Source: Aurifilum marmelostoma
Taxonomy: Eukaryota; Ascomycota; Sordariomycetes; Diaporthales; Cryphonectriaceae
NCBI GenBank assembly: GCA_027559495.1
Contig: JAMXSV010000020.1
Location: 1-64,000 of the forward strand
Direction of reading: 5' to 3'
DNA: 64,000 nucleotides
Below, piece by piece: positions 34,746 through 47,400 of this stretch. The notes beneath the pieces are model-generated. The model did not search any database. It worked only from the letters and a program-made list of their open reading frames with translations, and was not told where the DNA came from. Position 1 is the first letter of the stretch, and every line of letters starts with the position of its first letter. The position numbers and the translations under genes are program-made.

Positions 34746-37700
34746 TATATCTGCTTAAGAATAGTGCTTATTAGTTTATAGCTAATAGAACTCTAAATTG
34801 CTTATTTATTATCTATTTATTTTTTCTACTATTATTATAATAAAATAAAGAAAGAAAGAAAATAAAGGAAAGAAAGAGGAAAAAGGAAAGAAAAAAAAGA
34901 AAATTTATATTTTAAGCGCTTTATATTTCTTATAAAGATATCTAAATAAAGCAGCTATATTCTATTTATTTTTAGTATTATATAATATAAATAAAGAATT
35001 AATAAATAAAGATTTATTCTTAAAATAATTAAGAAAATAAAGATTTATTTTATTTATAATTAATATAAATAATAGTTTATTCTAAAAATAATAAAGAAAA
35101 TAGAAGTTTATTCTATTTATAATTAATATAAATAGAAATTTATTTTAAAGATAATAAAAAAAATAAAGATTTATTTTATATTTAATTAGCGCAATAGGGA
35201 TTTATTTTAAAGCTGCTAAGCTAGAAAAAGCAAGCTATTAATATCTTAAACTTTCTCTTATTATTAAAGCAGAGATTAATATTATAGATTAAGTTATTCT
35301 AGCAATTTAGCTTAATTAAAAATTAATAAAATCTAGTTGCTAGCTTAAAGCAATTCTAATAATATAAATTTTATAGGTAAGCTATAATTAGATAGGCAGT
35401 AATAGCTATATAAGTCTAGCAATAGCATTAAGGAAAATTATAAGATTTTTACTAAGTTACAACTTTTTCAGCCAAAACCTAACCCGAATGCCTATAAGAT
35501 GAGTGGTATATAAGATAGGTTTATATTGTTTTTTACTAGTTCGGAGTTTGAGTGTCCGCTTAATGTTGTAATGAACCTATAATGTTAGCGGCTAGTGTAA
35601 TATGCCTTAGAATAAGAGATGCAAGTGAATTCTAAGGCGTCCAAGACTATGCAGTATATAAGGGCAGTTTGTAGATAGTTTAATGTTCAGATAGGTCGAA
35701 TGTATGTTTTTGTCTTTTGGGTTCAGGCCTGTTATAGGGCGGCTAGGTAGGTCTAGGCACTTTTTCCTATAATCTCGTACGTTGTTAGCGGGGTTGAAAA
35801 ATTAGTTAATTAGTTTAGTTAATAGCTTAACTAAAACTAACTACAAATATAAGATAGGTAGTTTGTAGTAACTAATAATTACTACCGTTTAATTATAAAA
35901 GACAAAAATAGAAAGTTATTAGAAAGTAATTAAAAAAATTATAAAAACTATAGAATATATTAATATAAAAGCGAAAAAGCATATTTAGTAATAAGCAATA
36001 GCATATTATAATATAAGCTATCTAATTTAGTTCTAAAATATACTAGAAAATATTAAAAACTAATATTTATATATTAGACATATATATACTTAGTTAATAT
36101 AGTTACTAATTAAGCATATATAACAACTATTAGTTACTACAGTTCTAAACTATTAACTAAAACTAACTACAAAACCTTTAGTAGAAAGTACTAACTTTAA
36201 CTATATTACTCTATAGTTGATACTGAATTAAGTGTTAATTATGAACTAATGTATTAACCCTAGTTATAAGCCTTCCTTTGCCGTTATATTAACATTCTAG
36301 CCCTCCTAGATCGATATAGCCCTTTCCATTCTATTTAGACCCTATTATATGCAACGGCGCTCGGACTCTAGTCTACTGCTCTCAAGTTGACTATTAAATC
36401 CACCCTAACAGCTAAGTCTATTCCCCTTCCCTATTCCCTTGCTAGAACTATAGTCTATACTATTTCTTAGTCTGCCTATATAAGGTAAGTACGATGCGTT
36501 GCTTAATATTATAGAACTAAGCAGCTCTGCAGCGAAGGTCTTGCAGGGGCCTTAAGCTACCAGACAGCCAGATATACTATCGCGAATATTATAACCTAAC
36601 CCTGACCCTTATATAGCGAGCTTGTACGCTCCTATTTAAAGTAGCAGGCATACACGCCTCCTTTTCCTAGAGCATAAGCACTACTATTATAACATATGTA
36701 ACTTCCAAGTTAATAAACATAATTCAAGAATAAAGAAAAAGTATTAACGAATACTTGTACTTCAGAAGTATTTTACCGCGATTATAATTAGCTAGAGACC
36801 AAATATTACTATCTCTAAACGCACTGCCAGAACAGACTGCATCCTTAGGGGCTTACTAAGTAAGCATGTATAGGCTAAGGAAACTCGGTTCTATATATGG
36901 CAAATAATAGCACAGATATCACGGACATTATCCGAGTGCTTAGGGTCAGATGTATGCACGGTCAGTCCCATGCTAGGTGCAGCACCATATGTTAATAAGC
37001 GATAGAGTTGTAGAGCTATGCAGGAAGCACTAACATTTCTAGTATATTTATTTCCTGGAGTACTTACTCCTATTCTTAGCGAGCGGAACAGAGAAGATTG
37101 CTAAATTGCAAATCTAATATTTAAAAACAGTAGATATACACAAGATGATAATTTCAGAGTAATAGATAGATTGCGATCCAAGATATCTATACTAGAGGCT
37201 GCAGTTATCACTAACGGAATGGACTATATAATAATTAAGTAAATAAAGAAAATTCGAAGCATTTTCTAATATTACTTTATATAAAAGCAATTATATTAAA
37301 TACAACTAAAGTAGCTTGAATATATATATATTGTCTTTTTTTTTTTACCTCTCAGTTTTGGAAGAATAGCAAAATATAATGTCAAATATTATCAACTTTT
37401 GTAAAGCAGGAAGAATGTATCATAATAGCCTATAATAGATAGGTTACTAACTATATAAAAAAGATGCTATCTAAAGGGAAGAAGGGAGGGAAAGATTCGG
37501 CCTTGCTAGCTAAGGTGTAATAAGCGGTGGTAGAAGGTGCCAGTTTACTATATAGATTTAAAAGATCAGCAGATATTTGAAATCGCTGTTCGAATATTCC
37601 TTCCAACCGTATATATAGCTCACGCCTAGACCATGGGTCGTAATATAAGGCTATCTAAGATCAATATTAAGGATTGTAGCTAATATGCTAGTAGAACCTA

Positions 37701-38138
37701 AAGAGATTTAGGTTCGCAAGAATAAAGTAGCTATATAAATTAAGAAACTAAAGGTTTAATGCTATTATAATACTTAGTAGGTTAGTAAGGCCATTGCTTA
37801 TAACTTAGTCCTTTATCCTCTTATATATAAAATAGCGTTTATATTCTAATTTACTGCTATCTTTTAGTTCATCTTCTTCGTCCTAAAGACTATCATACTA
37901 GCTACTATAATAATAATACGTAGCAAGCACAAACCAAATACTTCATATTAAGAATAGCATATATATAATCTGCAAGGGCTAGTAACTTACAGCCTTAATC
38001 TATGCGCTAGAGCTAGGCGCCTGCCCCTACCTAGATAGCCTCTGCTAGCTAGATAGCCTCTTTTCCTCTCTTCTTTCCTTTCGGTAGCGCTTTTCTTATG
38101 TATTTGTTTTTCTATATATAATTCTATAAATTGATGAG
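34746..38138. repeat. AT-rich, RIP-like subtelomeric DNA
   Basis: Very rich in TA, CTAG and TTAT, with stops in every frame and no open frame above about 60 codons. Degenerate tandem units around AATAAAGATTTATT occur at about 34,985-35,200. A telomere-like scrap lies at 36,595. Segments at about 36,290-36,390 and 37,794-37,857 are diverged copies of 48,810-48,912. Such AT-isochores arise in Pezizomycotina when repeat-induced point mutation converts CA to TA in duplicated DNA. The original transposons are no longer recognisable. Confidence 0.75.
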
Positions 38139-39955
38139 CTAGGTCGTGCAATCCCTCCTCTTCCTCATTAGGAGCCTCGCGCTAGGGTCCAAGAATACGT
38201 TCTCATCTGCACTTAAGGTTCTTGGCATCGATTTGCCCTCAGGATACTTGAAATCGAATTCTGTAAGCAGGCGTGCGACTAGCATTTTGATCTCAGCGAC
38301 GCCAAGGAACCTTCCCGGGCAAGCCTGGTTCCCGTAGCCAAACGTAAGATTGTTGTCTACATCGGTAAGAACAGCCTGGTGTCTATCATGTTGATCCGGG
38401 GATGAGCACCGCTTACGGTAGCTACGCATAGGATCAAACGTGAACGGGTCTGGTGTAATGTTTGGGTCCATCTGATGCTCGGCGTTAGTGAAAGCAACCC
38501 TGCACCCCTTCGGGATGTGTGTGCCGTCTTTCAGCGTGTACGCCGAAAGGGCCACTCTTTGGGGACTCACTATTACTGTTAGTAGAATGCCTTCTTATTT
38601 GCACACTAGGTAGGACTCACAGAGTATGGGCGGGTGGACTCGGAAGCATTCCAGCAGGAAGGAATCCACCTTCTCTAATTTTGTGTGCCACCGCCTGTAA
38701 TCAAGCTCTGCGTCACCCATCTGCTTCCGCACTTGCTCGATTTCCTCCCGTAGCACTGGGAACCATTCTGGATGCTCACAGAGTTCGAATAGAAACGTTG
38801 CAGTGTTTGTTGAGGTGGTGTGAATGCTCGCAAGTGTCATGGCGCACTGGCGATTGGCCATCTCGGCGAGCGTGGTCTCCTCGTCGGTACCATTATCGAT
38901 CATCCAGTCAACCAGTGTTTCTTCATCTTCGCTTGTCACTGGGTCGCCGCGCTCTTTCGCCCGCAGGGCGTCAGAATGCTTCCTCATCTTGGCGCCCATC
39001 ACCTCCTCGGCCTTGGCTCGGCACCGTCTTAGCCGGTACCGAGACGGAAGTACAGCTGCAATAACAGGGCGCATCCAGGTTGGAAACATCCGCAAGATGA
39101 AGGCGGTAGTGAACGCATTCATCGTGTAGTTAATAGTCACGTCAATCCATTCAGGGTCGCGACATGCTGGCTCTCCAATGAACATTCTTGCTGACATGCG
39201 GGCGACCAGCATACGGGCGACCTGCTGGATATCAACCTCGACCCAATCTGATAAAGGTCAGAATATTGAATAAACACGCAATACCAACTCCGCACTCACC
39301 GTCAGTTTTAGGAACATCAATGTTCCATCCGTAGTCGAGCTCCTTCGACGCAATTTTGAGGAATTTTGATAGTTCCGGTGCTAGTTTGCGCTTCATAACT
39401 TGAGCATGGAGGTCGGACCTGTTCAAAAAGTATAGGTCTGTCCATTCGTAAAGCATGTTCTGCTACTTGTTAGCCGTCGAAACTATTTCAAGCCACTGCT
39501 GGATGTAAGTGTAACTAACCTGGGACGTAGCAACTCTGCCATTGAGAATCGATGGAGATATCAGGCGGACCTCTTCGAGATACCTGATCGGTAGGATATT
39601 ATAGTCTGTGTCGAAGCGACGCACTATGAATGGCGATCCTTTGAACTTTGACACGTTTAATATTCCATATAAAAACATGAGAAAATAGAGCTTAACAGAT
39701 GGAAAGTACCTTCTGATAACCGCTCGAGATTATGTTCTTCGCCCCAGTCACGAATCTTGACTGTAACACTATTGTGGGCTCTAGCCGAGAGGCCTTGTGG
39801 ATGGGGATATCGGAAATATTCTTCTGATCATCACGCTTCAAAGCTGAAGCAATTAAAACCACAACCAGCACTGTGCCCACAATCTGTTCGAGCCTCGCTG
39901 AACATGCGAGCTCGATCAGATGATTCAGGGGATTTTGGATCGTATACCACGACAT
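38139..39955 (-). CDS. Cytochrome P450 monooxygenase
   Basis: Haem monooxygenase, likely oxidising the product of the nearby diterpene synthase. Five exons (39955-39710, 39645-39520, 39459-39300, 39247-38621, 38569-38139) join in frame to 529 residues. The ATG at 39955 has A at -3; the longer frame starts at a TTG. Residues about 19-36 form a membrane anchor (IVGTVLVVVLIASAL). Family marks: I-helix ASIHTTSTNT, K-helix ECFRVHPP (ExxR), SYRKRCSSPDQ in the PERF region, and the haem loop FGYGNQACPGRF with Cys about 470. The style is that of fungal class II P450s such as the ent-kaurene oxidase/CYP68 group, but substrate cannot be read from sequence. No frameshift. Confidence 0.93.
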
Positions 39956-41040
39956 CTTCACCACGGGACTGTGTTTCGATTTCAGAGGCAAGACGTAAAA
40001 ACGTAATACAATCAGAGTTTGACAGTGAACTGGGAGGCCCGGTGTTGGATTTAATAACGTGTCACCGGACTGAAGAATGTCCGCGGCATCTTAAGAATAT
40101 TAATCAGGATATAGGACACCATTACCTATCATCTGGATCCTCTTTCAAGCGCCAAGTGCAGAGGATGGGAAACGCAAAGAATTAAAGAATGCAGATTCCG
40201 GTAACCGGAACTTAGCATATGCAGCGTTGCGGCACAGAAGATATCCATGCTGATCGATAATCCGGCATTCTTTTGATCCCGCGCGTACCAAGGTCCATTT
40301 TCACGGCAGTAGATTCTCTCTGCCTGCATCCTGCTATGATCGCTTGGACCTAGCGACGATTGAAGCAAGGTACCTGCCCAGAATGGCTAAAGCACGCTGA
40401 CATAGCAAGAAAACTTACCTGGTTCCAGCTGCGGCGCCTACATGTACATCTTTGCACTGTACATCCCTTGTTCACAACATACGATGAGTGCATCTTGGCC
40501 AACACCTGCCGTTTCTACAGCTTTACCCAAGGTCTAGTTTGGTGCTTCAATGGGGTTGTGTTGGATTGGAGGATTGTAATCCTTGGTATGTCGTATGGTC
40601 ATCGAATGTCGACTCGTAAAGCCGTTTGGGGGCCGTTTGGGGGCATAATCCCCCGCCCCCAAAGACCCCCCACAACAATCTCCCACAACACCACGCCATC
40701 ATGTCCGATAATACGCGGTAATCACGGCAAAGATGGCAAGAGACCTTATTATATTCTCGGGTAAATAGATATAAATTGCATTCAAGACTAGTGATAATCC
40801 TCTATCAACCGAAAATACTAGCTCAGCGCTATATTTCAAAGGTTATGTATAGGTTTAGAAACGTGTGAAAAAGGGAGTATGAGCAACGGTATGATATAAA
40901 TTTGCATAGCACGGATTCTTTGAAGGAACTCCTTAAGTCCTCTTCTATTGATAGCTAAGGTTGAAGCTTGATACTGATGACGTACGGCCAGCTGGCTCGG
41001 TGATCCCAATGGGAAGTGTATACGAGAGATCGAACCTCCA
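39956..41040. other. Intergenic with a G/C-rich hairpin
   Basis: No convincing gene. At 40,621-40,663 a doubled CCGTTTGGGGG is followed by GCCCCCAAA, giving a nine-base stem (40,637-40,645 with 40,655-40,663). It may be a transposon end or a terminator-like structure; purpose unknown. Confidence 0.45.
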
Positions 41041-41560
41041 TCAGTTCCCACCGAGGTTACCCAGCATTTGCTCCAGCACCTTGACGCTCTCAAAGGTGTC
41101 CACGAACTCGATGTACCTGGAGATCTGTTTTCCATCCTGTGTGAACTCCAGGTCGTAGATAACCTATGAAGACGATTAGCTTCACGGGCATCCAAGGTCG
41201 ATTCAGACAGAGTATTACTTCGACAGAGCTCTTGGATCCATCGGCCGTGTATACGGTCTTCTCGATCCATATGTTGGCCACGCGCTGGTGCGCATCGATC
41301 ACAGTCCGCGTGATGTTCTGCACCACGTCTGACATGGTCTGCAACTCCATTTTCATTTGCGCCTCGTATTCCGCGTTCGTAATTTGGGCCTTGAAGAACT
41401 GCGGATATTTGTTGACGAACGAGAGCGGCCGGTACATCTTTACGCAGTTCTCCGAGAGGACGGACGACAGCAAAGAGACATCCTTCTTCTTGACCGCAGT
41501 CGTGTTATTCTCGACGAAGGCTGTGATCGTCTCTTGTATAACTGCTCGGATTTCATCCAT
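41041..41560 (-). CDS. SnoaL/NTF2-like small protein
   Basis: Two exons (41560-41219 and 41163-41041, 55-base intron) encode 154 residues. Features: N-terminal helix MDEIRAVIQETITAFVENN, then LLSSVLSENCVKMYRPLSF, a helix ending in EAQMKMELQTM, and beta strands IDAHQRVANIWIEKTVYT and DGKQISRYIEFVDTFESVKV, the alpha+beta cone layout of the NTF2-like superfamily. Fungal members near terpenoid and polyketide genes include cyclases and isomerases, but many have no known function. It lies between the P450 and the 7TM/synthase genes. It could be a tailoring enzyme or a binding protein; catalytic residues are not evident. Confidence 0.75.
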
Positions 41561-42384
41561 CTTCGCTGTGAAAGAGCTTTTCTAAGGAGTCGATTCCGGG
41601 TCGTCGCGGATTGTTAGAAATGCAGCATCCGAATTGCAGAATAGTCAATTTCTGGAAGATTAATATCTGTATAGGTGGAGAACGGACAGGATAAGTCAAG
41701 GACGCTTGGCCTAAGACAATCCTGCCGGGGTATCCTTTAAACCAACGGCCAACGAGTGGGGTGACTGCAACGTATTGTTGGTTTGATGAAAGACATAAGC
41801 TGACGTGCTGAGGTGAGACTCGGACTGTTCAATGCAACCTCGGACGAAATCATGTCCCAGTACGAAGGACATGTTGGCATGCATGTCGATCAGCTTTACA
41901 AAAGTACCTCTATACTTTTTCACTCCGGCACCTATATAGACTTCTCGGCAACCGATTTCCCTTGACTCCCCATTTAACCCAATGCTATTGCATAAAGATG
42001 CTTATGGTTTCATCGGTTTCTTGCGCACTAGCCCTCTGCGTAGCTCAGGGCCCCCTGGTCTGTCGTTGCATTTAGATGATCAGCGTTAATAATGGTGTTG
42101 GCATAGCCAACAGCGGATGTCTCCCCCTAGGCGATGTCACATACCGTGAAAATCCTCCTTGGCTACTTCGTCTTACATCAGGCTCGGGATAGAGGATCTT
42201 TCCTTCAAGCTCTCGATGACCCAGCTCGCACAAATCCCGACCGCGAGCACTTGAAGTATTCATTCTTCATACGGTCCGTTGTTCGCACTATTCTCGTTCC
42301 AGCGCAACCCACCCGTAGGTCTGGTTCGAACTTGTTCCACATATCTCAAGCACAGGATAATTACCATTTCAGAATCGCTTCGAT
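41561..42384. other. Shared upstream region, no gene
   Basis: Lies between the divergent SnoaL-like and rhodopsin-like genes and presumably holds both promoters. Short open frames here lack motifs. Confidence 0.5.
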
Positions 42385-43636
42385 ATGTCGGCGTCCGCCT
42401 CAATCACTCTGCAAACATACGAGGGTCTTGGAATCACCTTAATTGTCCTTGCTAGCGGGTTTGTCGCAACTCGGTGCTTTGCCTCTTACTACGGTTCTCA
42501 GCCTCATCATAGGCTAGGCATTGACGACTGTGCGTTGAGTTTTGTCTTTGCTGCGTGGATGACTATGACTGACTCCTCAAGGGTGCTCAATTATTGGCTT
42601 ATGTTTTTTGATAGCCGCGTATGGGGTCAACCATGTGGTGATCAAAGGTGAGCCAGGCTGTCACATTGAGAACGCGAGGGGTGTTGTGTCCGATTAACAC
42701 TAGGGTAGTGACTACCGGACCGGCGGAATCTATTGATCTGGTGTATCTTCAGAAGGCAAGTATCATTTCGTCCCCTAGTCGGTAGTTGTCTATCCTAATT
42801 GTCATGTGTATTGCAGATCGCCGTTGCTATCATCGTCGTCGTCCAGGGAACACTGTGGTTCTCGAAAGCGCCCATCATGTTTCTCTATCTAAAGCTCTTC
42901 GGAGTCCATCGGTGGGTGCGGTATGTCTCGTGGGCTACACTTGTGGTCTCCTTCCTGGTATACACCGCTGGCCTCATCTATACATTGGTCTTCTGTCCCG
43001 TCGACCCCAGTCAGGCAACCCTCTCAAAATACCAGCGTTGTGCGTCCGCCAACACGCTCGCTGGAGTATTTTCTGGTTTCGTCTCGGTCCTTGTCGACAT
43101 TGTTCTGCTCGTCGTGCCAATTCCCATCGTTCTTGCGTTAAAAATTGAGACATCCAAGAAGATTGGTCTGGGCCTAACTTTCTTCTCTGCCGTATTGTAT
43201 GGAAACCTCCGAGATATGTGGGCGGACATAACTGACACTCGGGCTCAGGGGAATCGTTGCTTCTGTGGCAGCTCTTTATTACAAGTGGAAGGCTTTGTAC
43301 GGAGATGGGACCCAATTAACAGCTGCAATTCTATGTTTGTAAGTCTAACTCACGACCCGTAGCTGACCTATGTTCTGGGAGTGATCTTAATATCGGCTTT
43401 ATAGCACTGTTGAGAGTATCGTGGCTATTATTGTTGGCTGTGCCCCGGCGATAAGGTCATTCTGGGGCCGCTACGTCAGCAACTCAACCGTGAATGGGAC
43501 ACAAAAGTCTTCACAGGCCAATTGTGACCACAGTCTCAGTGGAGGTAATCTGCGGCGTCCAGGATGGGAGGGCAGTGACGAGTTCATCAACACTGTCGGT
43601 CAGAGTAACGCATACATTAGGATGGAGCGTCGGTAA
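42385..43636 (+). CDS. Fungal rhodopsin-like 7TM membrane protein
   Basis: Six exons (42385-42529, 42582-42647, 42709-42755, 42817-43196, 43249-43338, 43405-43636) join in frame to 319 residues; the third intron uses a GC donor. The first splice recreates the family's DDW (IDDW then CSIIGLCFLIAAYG). Seven hydrophobic segments are visible, including ITLIVLASGFVATRCF, AVAIIVVVQGTLWFSKAPIM, YVSWATLVVSFLVYTAGLIY, GFVSVLVDIVLLVVPIPIVL, GLTFFSAVLGIVASVAALYY and ESIVAIIVGCAPAIRSFW. This is the PTH11-like/SAT4-type family common in Pezizomycotina, proposed to sense or signal at the plasma membrane. Its role beside a terpene synthase is unknown. Confidence 0.85.
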
Positions 43637-44313
43637 TAGTATGCGCTTTTTCATTGTCCTTTCAATGTGAAATAAAAGGGAAAGAAAGGGCGGCTGCCCA
43701 CCGGAGGTGGAGTCGAGGTTGGACTGGCTAAGGAAAGAAACCCTGTAAGGATCCAACTTCATATCGCAGTAGAAAACAACATCTACCTATAACTGTGTAT
43801 ATGTATTCTATCAGGAGATGTGTTAGGCTCTCCTGTTATGGACTTGTCTCTTATTCCCGTATTAAATTGTTATAGAGTCTTTATAGCATAGCTTGCTTTT
43901 GAGGAGCCCAATTAAGCACGCACTTACTATTTTGAACATCTTATCATGTTTTTTTTCTCTGTCTTCCCCATGTCTCCCCCCCCCCCCTTCTTTTTTTCTC
44001 GGGAACTCTTTTTCCCACTTGCTTTTTGTTTTTTCTCTTACCGCCTCACCCCTTTTGATTATTGATATGCCGTAAAGCTCACGCCATGAAGATCTGCATA
44101 ATATGCAGCACTAGTGCTTACTAAGTGCGCCAAAGCAAATATTAATACTGTATATGCGCGGCACAGGCAATAAGACTTGGATATTCTAATCAGTCTGACG
44201 TTTAACTTATCTTGATATCCCGAATTCGGATCTCCTTGGAGTACGTATTTATGTGTTCAAAGGTGTAGAGATAGTCGATTTCCATAACTCTGACTTAGTC
44301 CCCCTGCTCTGAG
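43637..44313. other. Intergenic, pyrimidine tract
   Basis: Contains a long C/T-only style tract at about 43,940-44,045, including a run of C at 43,977-43,987. Otherwise it is the promoter region of the diterpene synthase. Confidence 0.5.
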
Positions 44314-44320
44314 TATATAA
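44314..44320 (+). promoter_or_regulatory. TATA box of the diterpene synthase
   Basis: TATATAA about 124 bases upstream of the ATG at 44444. Confidence 0.5.
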
Positions 44321-44443
44321 TTTAGGTATGTGTCCGTGATCAAGACAAAAAAAGAGACATATATGCGCCACAGTTCTATCAGAGGCAACACCTAAACTCA
44401 ACCATCACTTTTCCACATCTTCGAAAAGCCAGATCAATTCACC

Positions 44444-47400
44444 ATGAGCAAGTTCTCACCGACGGTTCGCTCCTCAGCCATCATTGAAACGGACACAGGA
44501 GAAACAAAGCCTTGGAATGCCAAGATGAAATCATTATTGCAGAATGCTGTAGATGATTACGACGAAACCTTCGGGTCCGGGTCCATGAGTTGTGCCGTGT
44601 ATGATACCGCCTGGGTTTCTTTGGTGGCCAAAACAATTGATGGAAAACGTCAATGGCTGTTCCCAAAGTGTTTCAACTACCTACTCGACCAGCAAGCGAT
44701 GGACGGAGGTTGGGGTGTGACGGGTGAACCGATTGACGGTATCTTGAATACTGCTGCCGCACTTATTTCTCTGATTCGACATCGATCTGAGCGACTGGAT
44801 CTCGAACACACCATTACTAACGACCTCGAGGCTCGCATAAAGAGAGGCACCAATTCGTTGCGATGCCAATTGCGGGCTTGGGCTGTGGCGTCGACCGTCC
44901 ACGTAGGCTTCGAACTCATCGTTCCTACCCTGCTCGACCTCCTTGCTCAAGAATCCATCCATTTATCATTTGATGGATTGGATGATTTGATGAAGATAAA
45001 TCAGGCGAAGCTGTCCAAGTTTTGTCCTGATATTCTCTATGGCAGAGGACGTTCCACGGCCATTCACTCCCTAGAAGCTTTCATTGGAAAAATAGATTTC
45101 GATAGAATCGCCCACCATAAAACTCTTGGATCAATGATGGGGTCACCTTCTTCTACGGCAGCGTACCTAATGAACGCAACGAGATGGGACGATGAGGCAG
45201 AGGCATATCTTAAACATGTCATTGATCACGGAGCTGGTAAAGGCAGTGGCGGTATTCCTAGTGCTTATCCTTCCACCATTTTCGAATACAGCTGGGTGAG
45301 TATCCCAAATGGCCGTTTGACAGTGGCCAATACTGATCATTTGTCTAGGTTCTTTCTACATTACTCACCTCTGGAATTTCACCTGTTGATCTGGAGAGCC
45401 CTGGTCTGCGCAGAATGGTGGAAATTCTTTCCCAGACTTTTGAGCAACAGGGTGGTACTGTTGGCTTTGGTACGACTATGATTCGGTCTCTCGTTCTGTA
45501 AAATCAAGCTAATGTATCTTTAGCTCCTTGTTTCATGGCAGACGTTGATGACACGGCGAAGACAATCGTTTGTTTGCAATCACTCGGTAAAGACGCCGGA
45601 CCAAGAAGTATGATCGACATGTTTGAAGCGAAGACCCATTTCAGGACGTATCTCACAGAGAGGAACCCCAGCTTTAGCGCCAACTGCAATTCCTTATTGG
45701 CCTTGCTTCATCAAGATGTGCCGTCGGACTATTCGACCCAAATAACTAAAGTTTGTGGGTTCCTCTGCGACGCTTGGTGGAATTCTGTATCGCGGATTCG
45801 CGACAAATGGGTACGTTGCACAGCACATCTATCCTTATATCCTTGCTAAGAAACTTATTATAGAACCTCTCTTATCTGTATCCTACGCTGCTCTTCGTGG
45901 AAGCAACTACCAAGCTTATAGATTTGGTTGAAAAGGGATCCATCTCCATTTTCACCGACCCCCTAAGCAAGTCCAAGGTTGCTGTCTGTCTCTACCAAGC
46001 ATGTTATAGGACGCTTCTAGACCAGAACCAGAATGGTGCTTGGAATAATTCAGTTGAAGAGACTTGTTATGGGGCTCTTATACTCGCAAAGGCAAAACAG
46101 CTATATCTGTTTCGAGATCTGGAGTCACGACTGGACTTAGCTCTCGACAATGCTGCCCAGGCGATACAGGGGTTGAGCAGCACAGCCAATGGCGGTGGAT
46201 CACAATATCTCTGGGTCGAGAAAGTCAGCTACACGTCCTCCCTCGTGACCGAGGCTTACGAACTAGCGGCCCTTCGAGCTTCAACCATTCGATCAGGCAC
46301 TTATGTGGGCAAAAGCCTTCATGAGGATACATCTATCATACCAAAACTCGCGAATCTGTGGCTCCGAACTCCCCTTTTCTCGAACACTCCCGAATGGCAG
46401 ATCCGGGCATCAATGGTTGAAGGCACACTCTTCCGGCCGATAATCAAAGCCGTGAGGCTGGATGTATTTACGAGGAAGGGCGTGGAAGTAGACCAATACT
46501 TCGACGTCATCCCGCTGGCCTGGCCTATAGCCAACAATCGCATCCGGACCTTCGCCCCGTCGTCGTTCCTACTAGAGGGTATGATGGCTGCAATGCTGAA
46601 TTACCAAGTGGACGAGTTTATGGAAGCCGTGGCGGGGGTTAATTATTCCCACGACATTCCGAGTCTTCGTCGACTGATCGACGATATCATTACCTCTATC
46701 AGCGAAGAGAGCGGGGCATGTGCGAACGGCACCGCCCACGTTTCGACGGATGGATTTGACGTGAACGAGTGTGTTGCTAACCACCATCCCGACATTGGGG
46801 AATCGAAACGTGAGGAAGTGTTGCGGCCTCTGTGCAAATTCGTCACCCGTGCGCTGAAACACCCATCAGTCTTATCAGCGAGCACTTGGGACCGCAAGAA
46901 TATGACTTGCGAACTCCGCATCTACCTCCAGACACACGTCACACAGAGCGAAGACAACATGCTTTTAAAGCAGAACAAGTTCAGCGACGGGATCATGAGG
47001 GAAAACTTCTTCCGCTGGGTCCGCACAACCTCGGCCGACCACACTTCCGCGCCGTATACCTTCAGTTTCGTAAGCTGCCTCCTCAGCTCGTGGATTGAGA
47101 ACGGGAAAGACTGCTTTGCCTCCACCCAGGAGAAATACTACGCCGCAGCTGCCTGTCAGCATCTAGCGACAATGTGCCGGATGTACAACGACCACGGTTC
47201 TGCTATAAGGGATCGGGACGAGGCCAACGTGAACTCTATAGACTTCCCAGAGTTTCAGCTTCATTCTCAAGCTGCGCCAAATGATATTATCGTCATGAAG
47301 CAGGATGCTTTGTTTGAGATAGCTCAATACGAACGAGCCTGTATCGAAGAGGCGTTCAGGATGCTTGAGAGCCATGGGAACCAGACAGCTTCTGCTGAGG

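Noticed and set aside
34985..35200. CRISPR-like or satellite array
   Set aside because: Units are degenerate and AT-rich without unique spacers, as expected from decayed repeats in a eukaryote.
34746..38138. Additional mutated copies of the cluster genes in the first AT-rich zone
   Set aside because: I could not align any part convincingly to the P450, SnoaL-like, 7TM or synthase genes.
39956..39991. Longer P450 N-terminus from 39,991
   Set aside because: It begins at a TTG; the ATG at 39,955 has a good context and gives the usual length.
46064..47162. Several long antisense and alternative-frame stretches within the diterpene synthase
   Set aside because: They overlap a clearly coding exon and have no support of their own.
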